A DNA stretch of 64,000 bases from Misgurnus anguillicaudatus (lineage: Eukaryota > Chordata > Actinopteri > Cypriniformes > Cobitidae): NCBI RefSeq assembly GCF_027580225.2, contig NC_073346.2:2561001-2625000 (forward strand), given 5' to 3'. The notes under the pieces are model-generated. The model saw nothing but the letters and a program-made list of their open reading frames with translations, did not search any database and was not told the origin of the DNA. The position numbers were made by a program, and so were the translations under genes. Shown one piece after another: positions 1 to 12,006 of the stretch (its first letter is position 1; each line of letters begins with the position of its first letter).

Positions 1-248
1 ATCCTACCTGTTTAATTTAAACTAGTAGGACAATCTGAAAGCTTTTTGCACCTTCAGGTCATCCTACATTTTAAACCTATACTAGTAGGACAATCTGAAA
101 GCATTTTGCACTTTTGGATCATCCTACCTGTTTAATTTAAACTACTAGGACAACCCGAAAGCATTTTGCACTTTCACGTCAACCTACCTGTTTAATTTAA
201 ACTAGTAGGACAACCTGAAAGCATTTTGCACCTTCGGGTCATCCTACC
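1..248. repeat. 60-bp satellite, type B units
   Basis: Four type B units of 60 bp (core CTGAAAG..CTTTCAG, spacer with ACTAGTAGGACAA). They match 27460 onward unit for unit, so the window opens inside a duplicated block. Confidence 0.95.
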
Positions 249-970
249 ATCCTACTTATTTCGTGGAAAAGTTTTTCTTAATTCAATTATGTTGAAGGAA
301 CAAACCATTTTTTTGAGTGGGTCATCCTACAGTTTAAATCTATACTAGTAGGACAATCTGCTGTATTTCCCAGCATGCTTTGCATGCAACTGCCTTTGGA
401 GAGTAATTTTTTTAATTAAGTGTTATTTTATGCATTTTTTGGTAAAGAGAAAGACTTTATAGTGTTTAATGTTGGTTTATCTTATTGATTTAGAAGAGTT
501 TGGGTTATATTTTTACAAATTGTTTGGTTACCATCGTGCAGAAGAGTCGTGCTTGTGGTTAAGCTGTGGATGTGACGTAGATACTTCTTTAACTGTGTTA
601 ATGCCTGTTTGAAGATCAATCTCTTCTGACATGTTCATCCAATGTGTCGTTAGCACACTAACGTGTGCTTATGCTAATTAGTATTATATAGAAACTGACA
701 ATTGGTTTAACTAGACTTTTTTGCTTGAATGAACTTGTTTTGTCTTTGACCAGAATTAATTGCGTGGAAAAGTTTTCCTTAACTGAATTAAGCTTATTGA
801 ACAAGATATTTTTATGACCAATGAAAATATATTTATTAAGTTGGTGCAACAAAGGATTATTTGTTTAAATTAACTTATTGTATTGTTGATGTATAAGCCA
901 AAACTAATTTCAGGGAAAAGTTTTCCTTAATTCAATTATGTTGAAGGAACAAACCATTTTTTTGAGTGGG
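249..970. repeat. Module X, full copy
   Basis: A non-satellite module of about 720 bp found about ten times in the window. It begins CATCCTACTTATTTCGTGG and ends TTTTTTGAGTGGGTC. It contains near-palindromic GGAAAAGTTTTCC-type motifs, one isolated satellite-like unit, and GCATGCTTTGCATGC, which can form a perfect 6-bp hairpin. Two direct repeats (GAACAAACCATTTTTTTGAG) lie near its ends. A 64-codon minus-strand frame at 658-852 recurs in other copies but has no recognisable domain; I do not call it a gene. Confidence 0.9.
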
Positions 971-2265
971 TCATCCTACATTTTAAATCTATACTAGTAG
1001 GACAATCTGAAAGGATTTTCCACTTTCAGGTCATCATTCCTGTTTAATTTATACTAGTAGGGCAATCTGAAAGCATTTTGCACTTTCAGGTCACCCTACC
1101 TGTTTAATTTAAACTAGTAGGACAACCTGAAAGCATTTTGCACCTTCAGGTCATCCTAACTGTTTAATTTATACTAGTAGGGCAATCTGAAAGCATTTTG
1201 CACTTTCAGGTCACCCTACCTGTTTAATTTAAACTAGTAGGACAACCTGAAAGCCTTTTGCACCTTCAGGTCATCCTACATTTTGAACCTATACTAGTAG
1301 GACAATCTGAAAGCATTTTGCACTTTCAGATCATCCTACCTGTTTAATTTAAACCAGTAGGACAATCTGAAAGCATTTTGCACTTTCAGATCATCCTACC
1401 TGTTTAATTTAAACTAGTAGGACAACCTGAAAGCATTTTGCACTTTCAAGTCATCCTAACTCTTTAATTTATAATAGTAGGATAACCTGACAGCATTTTG
1501 TACAATCAGGTCATCCTACCCGTTTAATTTATACTAGTAGGACAATCTGACAGCATTTTGTACAGTCAGGTCATCCTACCCGTTTAATTTATACTAGTAG
1601 GATAACCTGACAGCATTTTGTACAGTCAGGTCATCCTACACGTTTAATTTATACTAATAGGATAACCTGACAGCATTTTGTACAGTCGGGTCATCCTACC
1701 CGTTTAATTTATACTAGTAGGATAACCTGACAGCATTTTGTACAGTCAGGTCATCCTATCCCTTTAATTTATACTAGTAGGACAATCTGACAGCATTTTG
1801 TACAGTCAGGTCATCCTACCCGTTTAATTTATACTAGTAGGATAACCTAACAGCATTTTGTACAGTCGGGTCATCCTACCCGTTTAATTTATACTAGTAG
1901 GATAACCTGACAGCATTTTGTACAGTCGGGTCATCCTACCCGTTTAATTTATACTAGTAGGATAACCTGACAGCATTTTGTACAGTCGGGTCATCCTACC
2001 CGTTTAATTTATACTAGTAGGATAACCTGACAGCATTTTGTACAGTCAGGTCATCCTACACGTTTAATTTATACTAGTAGGACAATCTGACAGCATTTTG
2101 TACAGTCAGGTCATCCTACCCATTTAATTTATACTAGTAGGACAATATGAAAGCATTTTGCAACTTCAGGTCATCCTACCTGTTTAATTTAAACTAGTAG
2201 GACAATCTGAAAGCATTTTACACCTTCAGGTCATCCTTCCTGTTTAATTTATACTAACAGGACAA
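971..2265. repeat. 60-bp satellite, B then A then two B units
   Basis: The run starts with type B dimers (GTAGGGCAATC unit followed by GTAGGACAACC unit), changes to type A at about 1450-1500, and returns to two type B units (AATATGAAAG, TTTTACACC) directly before module Z. The same order is seen at 28430-29724 and 35128-36421. Confidence 0.95.
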
Positions 2266-2390
2266 TCATGGGCAGTGGGCAGATGCCTCGCATCTGCACG
2301 GGAAATGAACGACCCCGCCTTCCACGAGTTTCCTGCTGCTTTGCAGGTTGAAGGTAAACCCAAATAGAAAATCCGGTACGGAGACCCGTA
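2266..2390. repeat. Module Z, copy 1
   Basis: A block of about 125 bp, richer in GC than the array around it. It holds a perfect hairpin GCAGATG-CCTCG-CATCTGC at 2279-2297 and a second stem-loop in which CCTGC/GCAGG lies inside CCTTC/GAAGG. It replaces satellite sequence between two units. Six near-identical copies exist in the window. I cannot match it to a tRNA, rRNA or snRNA. Confidence 0.85.
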
Positions 2391-4179
2391 TACTAGTAGG
2401 ACAATCTGACAGCATTTTGTACAGTCAGGTCATCCTACCCGTTTAATTTATATTAGTAGGATAACCTGACAGCATTTTGTACAGTCGGGTCATCCTACCC
2501 GTTTAATTTATACTAGTAGGATAACCTGACAGCATTTTGTACAGTCAGGTCATCCTACCTGTTTAATTTATACTAGTAGGACAATCTGACAGAATTTTGT
2601 ACAGTCAGGTCATCCTACCCGTTTAATTTATACTAGTAGGATAACCTGACAGCATTTTGTACAGTCAGGTCATCCTACCCGTTTAATTTATACTGGTAGG
2701 ATAACCTGACAGCATTTTGTACAGTCAGGTCATCCTACCTCTTTAATTTATACTAGTAGGATAACCTGACAGCATTTTGTACAGTCAGGTCATCCTACCT
2801 GTTTAATTTATACTAGTAGGACAACCTGACAGCATTTTGTACAGTCGGGTCATCCTACCCGTTTAATTTATACTAGTAGGATAACCTGACAGCATTTTGT
2901 ACAGTCGGGTCATCCTACCCGTTTAATTTATACTAGTAGGATAACTTGACAGCATTTTGTACAGTCGGGTCATCCTACCCGTTTAATTTATACTAGTAGG
3001 ATAACCTGACAGCATTTTGTACAGTCAGGTCATCCTACCTCTTTAATTTATACTAGTAGGATAACCTGACAGCATTTTGTACAGTCAGGTCATCCTACCT
3101 GTTTAATTTATACTAGTAGGACAATCTGACAGCATTTTGTACAGTCAGGTCATCCTACCCGTTTAATTTATACTAGTAGGATAACCTGACAGCATTTTGT
3201 ACAGTCAGGTCATCCTACACGTTTAATTTATACTAGTAGGACAATCTGACAACATTTTGTACAGTCAGGTCATCCTAACTCGTTTAATTTATACTAGTAG
3301 GATAACCTGACAGCATTTTGTACCGTCAGGTCATCCTACCCGTTTAATTCATACTAGTAGGACAATCTGACAGCATTTTGTACAGTCAGGTCATCCTACC
3401 CGTTTAATTTATACTAGTAGGACAATCTGACAGCATTTTGTACAGTCAGGTCATCCTACCCGTTTAATTTATACTAGTAGGACAACCTGACAGCATTTTG
3501 TACAGTCAGGTCATCCTACCCGTTTAATTTATACTACTAGGATAACCTGACAGCATTTTGTACAGTCAGGTCATCCTACACGTTTAATTTATACTAGTAG
3601 GGCAATCTGAAAGCATTTTGCACTTTCAGGTCACCCTACCTGTTTAATTTAAACTAGTAGGACAACCTGAAAGCATTTTGCACCTTCAGGTCATCCTACC
3701 TGTTTAATTTAAACTAGTAGGACAATCTGAAAGCCTTTTGCACCTTCAGGTCATCCTACCTGTTTAATTTATACTAGTATGGCAATCTGAAAGCATTTTG
3801 CACTTTCAGGTCACCCTACCTGTTTAATTTAAACTAGTAGGACAACCTGAAAGCATTTTGCACCTTCAGGTCATCCTACCTGTTTAATTTATACTAGTAG
3901 AGCAATCTGAAAGCATTTTGCCCTTTCAGGTCACCCTACCTGTTCAATTTAAACTAGTAGGACAACTTGAAAGCATTTTGCACTTTCAGGTCATCCTACC
4001 TGTTTAATTTAAACTAGTAGGACAATCTGAAAGCTTTTTGCACCTTCATGTCATCCTACATTTTAAACCTATACTAGTAGGACAATCTGAAAGCATTTTG
4101 CACTTTTGGATCATCCTACCTGTTTAATTTAAACTAGTAGGACAACCTGAAAGCATTTTGCACCTTCGGGTCATCCTAC
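2391..4179. repeat. 60-bp satellite, A units then B dimers
   Basis: Type A units run to about 3600, then type B dimers run into module X. One unit boundary near 3280 has an extra base (CTAACTCG), which shifts the phase by 1. The part up to 3318 is duplicated at 29850-30778 and 36547-37475. Confidence 0.95.
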
Positions 4180-4528
4180 CATCCTACTTATTTCGTGGAA
4201 AAGTTTTTCTTAATTCAATTATGTTGAAGGAACAAACCATTTTTTTTTGCGTGGGTCATCCTACAGTTTAAATCTATACTAGTAGGACAATCTGCTGTAT
4301 TTCCCAGCATGCTTTGCATGCAACTGCCTTTGGAGAGTAATTTTTTTTATTAAGTGTTATTTTATGCATTTTTTGGTAAAGAGAAAGACTTTATAGTGTT
4401 TAATGTTGGTTTATCTTATTGATTTAGAAGAGTTTGGGTTATATTTTTACAAATTGTTTGGTTACCATCGTGCAGAAGAGTGGTGCTTGTGGTTAAGCTG
4501 TGGATGTGACGTAGATACTTCTTTAACT
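4180..4528. repeat. Module X, left half, cut by hAT
   Basis: The first half of module X, ending in CTTCTTTAACT exactly where the hAT terminus TAGGGCTG starts. It belongs to the X subtype with TTTTTTTTGCGTGGG, also seen at 38144, 40138 and 44727. Confidence 0.9.
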
Positions 4529-5063
4529 TAGGGCTGTTCGATTCCGGATTTTTTGGAATCGATTCCGATTCCGATTCCTGTTTCTGGAATCGAAAGAATC
4601 GATCCCAAGCCTCGATTCCTCACTGCTATTTTCGATTCTCTTTCGATACGAACAGTGTCTAACATTGGCCCGTCTTACCGTGCCACACAACGAGAAACAC
4701 TCTATACCGGGCGTGTCAAAGCGACTGTTGCAAATCCATTTGTCCTTCCTATTAGATGTATTAATTGCGAGTCATAAATAGAACGAGACATTTGCTTAGG
4801 GGAGTTGTCACGTCGTGCTTCCTGCGTCAGTTAGACAGTGTAAAGACTATGTTCACCATATACATATATGCGGTAGATTTTATTTACATGCATTCCTACA
4901 CACACACACAATGTTTGTGTATAGATTTTTAATTTATTTGTGGCAGCCTACATATATTTCATCCTATATCATAAAATAGCAAAAATTCCTAAACGCATTT
5001 AAACCTAAAAACAGTACAGGAACAGACTCATTACACATACAAACTTTTATGCCCTTACACACA

Positions 5064-5478
5064 GAACACTTCACTTTTTGAAAATATGCTCATTTCCCAG
5101 CTCCCATAGAGTCAAACATTTGATTTTTACGGTTTTGGCAGTACCACTTTTATCACAGCTTAGCATAACCCATCTAATCTGATTAGACCATTAGAATCGT
5201 GCTAAAAAATAACCAAAGAGTTTTGATATTTTTCCTATTTAAAACTTGACTCTTCTAAAACAGTCAAGTGTTAAATAGGAAAAATATTGAGCAACTTTCG
5301 TCATTTTTGAGCATGATGCTAATGGTCTAATCTGATTCAATGGATTATGCTAAGCTATGATAAAAGTGGTACCGCCAGACCCGAAGATCAACTGAATGCA
5401 TTCCAAAACAGTAAAAATGAAATGTTTAACACCATGGGAGCTGTAAAATGAGCATATTTTCAAAAAAGTAGCGTGTCC
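5064..5478. mobile_element. Palindromic cyprinid MITE
   Basis: A long inverted repeat. AAAATATGCTCATTT near 5090 is mirrored by AAATGAGCATATTTTC near 5450, and the arms stay complementary inward through AGCTCCCAT, GGTACCAC and TAGACCATTAG. The tip lies near TTTAAAACTTGACTCTTC. I recognise this as a very common cyprinid MITE. It lies 3' of the hAT transposase gene. Confidence 0.85.
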
Positions 5479-5489
5479 TTTTAATAAAT

Positions 5490-6370
5490 AAAACTTTTTT
5501 TAGGCCTTTACACATGGAACCTTTTAGGCCATACACAAAATCTTTTTAGGCCTTTACACATGGAACCTTTTAGGCCTTTACACACCGAACCTTTTAGGCC
5601 TTAACACATAAAATCTTTTTTAGGCCTTTACACATGGAACCTTTTAGGCCATACACAAAATCTTTTTAGGCCTTTACACATGGAACCTTTTAGGCCTTTA
5701 CACATGGAACCTTTTTTTAGGCCTTTACACATGGAACCTTTTAGGCCATACACAAACTCTTTTTACGCCTTTACACATCGAACCTTTTAGGCCTTTACAC
5801 ATGGAACCTTTTAGGCCATACACAAAATCTTTTTAGGCCTTTACACATGGAACCTTTTAGGCCTTTACACATGGAACCTTTTTTTAGGCCTTTACACATG
5901 GAACCTTTTAGGCCATACACAAAATCTTTTTAGGCCTTTACACATGGAACCTTTTAGGCCTTCACACACGGAACCTTTTAGGATTTAACACATAAAATCT
6001 TTTTTTAAGCCTTTACACACGGAACCTTTTAGGCCTTCACACATAAAATCTTTTTTTAGGCCTTTACACACGGAACCTTTTAGGCCTTCACACACGGAAC
6101 CTTTTAGGCCTTAACACATAAAATCTTTTTTTAAGCCTTTACACACGGAACCTTTTAGGCCTTCACACATAAAATCTTTTTTTAAGCCTTTACACACGGA
6201 ACCTTTTAGGCCTTCACACATAAAATCTTTTTTTAGGCCGTTACACACGGAACCTTTTAGGCCTTAACACATAAAATCTTTTTTTAAGCCTTTACACACG
6301 GAACCTTTTAGGCCTTCACACATAAAATCTTTTCTTAGGCCTTTACACACAGAACCTTTTTAGGCCTCAA
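5490..6370. repeat. Minisatellite, TTTAGGCCTTTACACA motif
   Basis: Tandem copies of a unit of about 20-24 bp around TTTAGGCCTTTACACA(T/C)GGAACC. Variant units read AGGCCATACACAAAATC and AGGCCTTAACACATAAAATC, so a higher-order pattern of two or three units is visible. The tract ends about 20 bp from the stop codon of the hAT transposase, so it would lie in the 3' UTR of that transcript. Confidence 0.92.
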
Positions 6371-6391
6371 CACACTCATAACCTAGACCAA

Positions 6392-7950
6392 TTACATATT
6401 GTAATGCAAAAACATCATCCTTTTCACCTGAGAGCTCTTTAGGCAAGAGCGGCGTTTTGAAATAAGCTCGCCAGATTTCGAAAATACACGCTCACTTGGC
6501 ACAGATGTTGCCATTATGGCCAAGTATTTCTTTGTAAGTGTCTGTAAGTTTGGGAACTTTTGTCCCTGTTCTTTCCAAAAGTCCAATGCCGAAGACATTC
6601 TGCTAATATTTGGCTGCGAGAGGTACAATTTCACTTCAGTGATGGTATCCACATTAGTGTTTATTTGCTGTTTTACCTGAAAGAGATAGAGAGAGAAAGA
6701 GAATATAGTGGTGCCTTTTCTCTATGGAACATAATTAAAAAACACGGACAACAATACATCGATATTAACCTGATTGGCCTAAAACAATACTCTGATTAAG
6801 AAACTAAAATGTAAACAGCGATTACAAATTACCTTAATCCGGCTAAATCATAATCGAAGTAAACGCTAATATAATTAAAGGGAATTGTTCACCCAAAAAT
6901 GAATATTCTTCATCATTTCATCACACTGTTGCTCTAAACCTGTACAAGTTTCTTTATTCTGATGAAAAGAAAATATTTTGATAAATGATGGCAAGCACAC
7001 AGCTGATTGCAACCATTGACTTTCATAGTAGGAATAAAAAAAAGATGGAATTCAATAACACCTGTGTGCTTATCATCAACTATCAAAATATCTTTTTCAT
7101 CATTTATCACAATACTTCTAAAATATTCTATAAAAAAATTGATTACTGCTGCCCAATGTGCCCATGTAAACGTGGTTGTTTTTTAAAAAGCAGTGTAAGA
7201 AAAATTTAGCCTATTAATCCCTGAATTCAGTAGAAAAAGACATTCTAATTTTCTCATTTATTAACATTAGGGGTGTGTGACGAGACACTTAGCTCACGAG
7301 ACCAGAGATTGGGTTCACAAGAACAAGAGAAGCTTTTTGCTGTATTTTAAAGAAATCCTCAATAATAAAAATAATGATTTGAAAAATATTCGGCTGGTAT
7401 AGATTGAAATGTTATAACTAATCATCTTGTAATAAATTTCATTTCAGTTCTACTTTGAGTATTAATTATCAAATGCATTAAAAGACAATATACAAGCACT
7501 GTAAAAGGTTTTGCTGGATGGCTTCTCTCCTGTTTGATTTCACACGAGTCGCTTCACAAAGTACTCAACATGAAATCTGAGCATACAGAACTTCAAAATG
7601 ACGCTTCAAAAGTTTGACCTCCAAAAATTCACTACTTGAAAGATATCAATACACATCCCTAATAAACAGTTTTTCCAAGAATGTGATGACAAAATCTAAC
7701 CTTCGAGTCAAAATCAGACCACACACAACTAGCCCCAGTTTGTTGTATGTGCTGTGAAGTTGTTGCCTCTGGTTGGGATTCCGCATTATGCTGGCTGGCC
7801 TCTGATGTCAATGCTCGTATAGCATTTTCTGCATTTGCATCAATGCCGAATGCTACTTTCTTAAACCTAGGATCTAGCAGCATTGACACTGCAAGAAATC
7901 TAAAGTTGTACATTTGGCAAATTAAACAACTTCAGTTATAAATTGATACA

Positions 7951-7992
<42 letters not shown>

Positions 7993-10900
7993 CAAACTAA
8001 TCTATACAAACCTAGTTGATTCATAGTCACCACACCTTTTGGTCAGGTGCTTGTTTAAAGAGCCTGCAAGCCTATGACCAACAGACTCCGGAGCATACGA
8101 GTTTGCCATATTTCTTGTCAGTTTTTGCAGGTTTCGCACCAACACAATCAACTTCGAGGATGTGACATTGCTTTCTGCAGACATTTCCTCTGTCACCTCC
8201 AGGAATGGTCTCAGGACCTATACAAAAACAGTTAAGATAAATATAAAACAAACTTTGTTTAAAATTAAGGTTAAACAATGGTTTTACTGCAAACAAGCCC
8301 CACAAACAAAGTCTATATATAAAATATGATACAAAGTATGGTCACCTCAATTGCATCAGCCATTGCAGCCCAGTCCTGGGGGAAAAACATGGGTAGGTCC
8401 ATGTTGCTCATTGCTGCAGAGAGGGGTTCCCGGAGGTTAAAAAACCTCTCTAGCATTAAATAGGTGGAATTCCACCTAGTTTCAACTTCCTGGAGAAGGC
8501 GCAGTTGGGGCATTTTCAAGTCTTTCTGCAAGTTGTCTAACTTCTCTTTTGCTGTGCAACTGGATCTAAAAAATCCTACCACTCTCCTCACTTTGGATCT
8601 CAAGTCATCAAGTTCAGTGACTGCAGCAAGACTGTCTTTTACAATAAGATTGAGAGTGTGCGCAAAGCATGGCAGATGTCTCATGTTCAATTTTTTTACT
8701 GCTGCAACCACATTTGCTCCGTTGTCTGTAGTTACACAAAAAACTTTGTCCTGAAGACCCCACTCCAGAATGATACTGCGGAGGTGTGTAGCTATGGCAT
8801 CAGCTGTGTGTCTTCCTTCAAATCTAACAAAGAAATAAGATATACTCAGCTCAGATTATTTATTGTACCTTTTTTTTCTGACAGTGTACCTGATTTCACA
8901 TAAAAGCTTTCTCCCAATATATTAATATGCAGCTTATAATGATAATGATATGCAAATAATATGTGAAGAAGTAGCGTTCAATAAATGTTTTTAAAATGCG
9001 TTAATAAATCCAAAACCCAAATGACAGGGCTACATGTCCGTATGGAGGTTTCCAGGTTAATAAACCATTGCCTAAAAGACAAAGCTGGCAATTCTGGCTA
9101 TACTTTCGTTATTTTAATAATTTCTTTATTTTATTTGTAGATCACTTGGGGTTATCTGATTTACCTTTTTTGCTTGTGTTTTGTTTCCGTGCACTTTACA
9201 CATATTTGTTCTGCTCCTTGTTACTTCAGGCCTTATTTTATTTAAATTTTTGTATATATTATAAACGTAAATTCAGATCAATTTTAAGTCTGTAAATTTA
9301 GGATTGCTTTTCTTGTATCAATGTTGTGCTGTTGCGTGCTGGCACATGCAATTTAACGGAACGCTAGGTGCGCTCTGCGTGTCATATTTAGGAGTTCATC
9401 AAACTAAACTTATTTTTTTTTCTTTCGAGAGGTGTAAGTTTTAAAAATGTATTTAAAACATGGTGGATGTCTTGTTAAAAGTTAAACTACAAAACAGTTA
9501 AGCTTTTTATTTAAATTTCAGTGATGACATGAAACATATCTGCACCGAAACTATTTAGGCTATGCCTGACACGACTGTCTCTCTTGTGATTAATAGCCTA
9601 TTATGGTCGTTGTTCACTTTCAAATGATTGAAAAGAATTCCTGAAATAAATAATATAAGAATCATCAGGTGTTTCTGTACATAAAGTGAATACAGAGATT
9701 CTCAAAGTCAGCAAGCAGGTATTTCTGTGCAAAATAATAAAGCATTATCTAACGTTTAATTAATTGTATATGAAGTTAGTTTTTATCATTCACAGTAACA
9801 ATCACAAATTATATTTCATTTGTCATTTTTTGGTCAAGACTGCTTTGACGCGCCAAATCGTAAAATTAAATAAAATGGTTGAATTGTAGCCGGGGTTTCC
9901 AAGGCAGGATCACATTTGTTATTTATTAGGTTTTGTTATCAAAATGTTTTTGTTATATCTTTGTGTGATGTTCTGTAGATGGTCTAAATGGAATTAAAAA
10001 ATATTAAGTTTCCAAAATGACTTTAACTGATTAGGATACACAGTACTTTACTCTGCATTATTACTCCGGGATTGCAGAAATACATTTCTTAGCAGTTGAA
10101 AAAATATATTTTACCCTTCAACCTCCAGTAATTTGGACTGCAGAGAGAAATCATCAGAAATGTAATGTGCTGTCACAGAAATATATGATTCCATTGCAAC
10201 AGATGTCCACAGGTCAGTTGTGAGACAGACACTTTGTACAGCCTGAAAAGAAATTGTAAAATGCAAAAATTATTTTTAACCTGCTCAATCATTTTGAGCC
10301 ACTTTGACACAGGAACACATTTAGGTTTTTAAGAAATTAATTTAAAAATAAATGTTTAAATGATTGTTTTTTACAATCAATCATAATAGTCACTAGAATG
10401 ATTAGAAGACATTAATTTTATTTAAATGAAAATAAAAATGTTTCTGGGCCAAAACCACTCAAAATTATAGAGCAGGCCACATGTAGTCAAAACTGACTGT
10501 CACTGTTATTTCAATAAATAAGAATTCTGTCATTTGCATTCATCAGTATATGGTGATTACTAAATGATTAATCAAATTATGAATATAGCCATCTAACATT
10601 TTTCATTTAGGAAAGCATAAAACAAAACAGAATATTGAAATGGGAAAAAATGACAAACAGGAAAAGTTACTCAGACGTACAGTGAGCTGGTCCTTCAGAG
10701 CTTGTTTTTCTTTCGAATATCTTTCCAAAATTAGTTGTTTTGTTGTTTGTCTGCATGGAATCCTGTACTTTGGATCAAGTGTATTCACGAATGCTCGAAA
10801 ACCTTTATCTTCCACAACAGATAGTGGCTGCATGTCCTTAATTATGAACTCAATTAACTTTTGATCCAGGTTTTTTTTTGGAAGACTTTGAGCTACAATG

Positions 10901-12006
10901 AAAGATCATATAAAGAAAACAGTGAGCCAGAGAAAAGACATTTTAAATCTTGTGCTAAAAATAACCTAAACTAACCCACTAAGAATCAAATTACTTAACT
11001 CTTTCCCCGCCACTGATGAGTTATCTCGTCAATTAAGAGAAGATATTTGCATAAAAACAGTGTTCCTGATGACGCTTTACGTTAATATGTAATACCGCAA
11101 TTACCCACTAGATGGCAGACTTGCCCCATTTATAAAAAAAACTGAAGCTCTTTTTTTTACTAATTTTCTGATCTCTAACAAAATTCCTTCACAAAAATGC
11201 AATTATTTCAGCTTCTTGCTAATTTTTTTAAAGAAAAATACCCATATTTAAAAGTTTATAAGCAGAGAAAAAATATAGATAGGATAGTGTTTGTTTGTTT
11301 GAAATCAGAGGGTCTGTTCTTTCATTTGATATATTTGTATGTTTATATATTTTTAGAAGAATTTTTTTCTGGAAGGCATTTTGGTGAAACAAATTTTCAA
11401 CTTTTTTTGGGCAACTTTTTAAAAAAGGCTGGCGGTGAATGAGTTAAGCACTATTATTGACATCTTTTTGTATTTTTATGGGGTAATTATACTGTATTAT
11501 TTGCTTATTTCCCCTATACCAAATAATCTTAATAATTAGAGTAAACACCTACCAGGGTATGGCATCTTGGCTCCAAACTGTTGTTCAATTGATGGCTGGA
11601 TCAAACGCTTTTTCGTGGCAGGCGGAGTTTCTCCCTCCGCATCCTCCTTTTGGAATTGCGATTAGAAAAATAAAAACCCTTCCTGAGTTAATGCTATGCT
11701 ACCTAAATCTGACTAAGTTAACCACAATCGTTAGTAATTTATTAAGCAGTTTGATTTACATTCCCGTCTTTTAAACCTTCAAATTAAGATGCTTAAGTGT
11801 CTGAGGTAAAATTAAGATTAATTAGTAATTGTTACCTGATCCTCCTCTGTCACCTCCTTTTTGTGAACGGCCCTAAGATGTTTAATCATTGGGGATGTTG
11901 TTTTATTATATGCCAACTTTTTATCGCAAATTTGGCATTTCACTTCATTTTTTGCAGATTCTAAAGTAAAGTAGCGCCAGACTACTGATGCTGACCTTGG
12001 AGCCAT
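6392..12006 (-). CDS. hAT transposase with BED finger, eight exons
   Basis: Minus-strand exons with consensus splice sites and compatible phases: 12006-11836, 11646-11553, 10892-10681, 10242-10115, 8823-8346, 8217-8012, 7899-7701, 6676-6392. They join to 1773 nt, about 590 residues, with no internal stop that I can find. Exon 1 has a BED zinc finger (VVWRYF, CQIC, then HLRAVH). Exon 4 has TTDLWTS and exon 5 has VTTDNGANVV, the positions of the two catalytic aspartates in hAT transposases. Exon 5 also has ETRWNST (conserved Trp). Exon 8 has PSERVFS, holding the catalytic Glu, and the C-terminal dimerisation region. The family cuts and pastes DNA by a hairpin mechanism and makes 8-bp target duplications. 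I chose the ATG at 12006 (MAPRSAS) because it fits BED-finger transposases; an in-frame ATG at 12030 is possible. The splicing is inferred from sequence, not shown. Confidence 0.85.
6875..7060. mobile_element. Fragment of TTAA-target cyprinid MITE
   Basis: TTAAAGGGAATTGTTCACCC followed by AAAAATGAATATTC matches the start of a very abundant cyprinid MITE. The right half is not recognisable. It lies in the last intron of the hAT transposase gene. Confidence 0.65.
7268..7661. mobile_element. Non-autonomous hAT MITE
   Basis: Left end TAGGGGTGTGTGACGAGACA; right end ACACATCCCTA, so the terminal 8 bases are inverted with one mismatch. Flanks ATTAACAT and ATAAACAG could be a decayed 8-bp target duplication. 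It lies in the last intron of the host transposase gene. Confidence 0.65.
7955..7989. repeat. TG microsatellite
   Basis: An uninterrupted TG run of about 17 repeats in the intron between transposase exons 6 and 7. Confidence 0.97.
10995..11447. mobile_element. MITE with TTAACTC ends
   Basis: Left end TTAACTCTTTCCCCGCCA is mirrored by TGGCGGTGAATGAGTTAA at the right. It lies in the second intron of the hAT gene. The type is familiar from cyprinid genomes; I cannot assign the superfamily. Confidence 0.7.

Noticed and set aside
658..852. A 64-codon minus-strand frame repeated in eight X copies (658, 18091, 28117, 30819, 34814, 38556, 40550, 45137).
   Set aside because: Its conservation follows from recent duplication of module X: flanking non-coding bases are equally conserved, and there is no recognisable domain. 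The divergent X copies at 13956 and 57863 have lost it.
1441..2130. Regular direct repeats that might suggest a CRISPR array.
   Set aside because: The 60-bp units abut with no unique spacers, and the setting is eukaryotic. It is a satellite.
2266..2390. Module Z as a tRNA or other standard RNA gene.
   Set aside because: No cloverleaf, no A/B box pair and no match that I recognise. Kept only as a repeat module with hairpins.
5490..6370. GGCCTTTACACA repeats as a telomere-like or regulatory array.
   Set aside because: Units vary in length and sequence and lie only within the hAT 3' flank; an ordinary minisatellite explains them.
8464..8903. Plus-strand frames of 80-96 codons over the hAT gene.
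   Set aside because: They are antisense shadows of transposase exon 5 and its flank; the minus strand has the motifs and splice sites.
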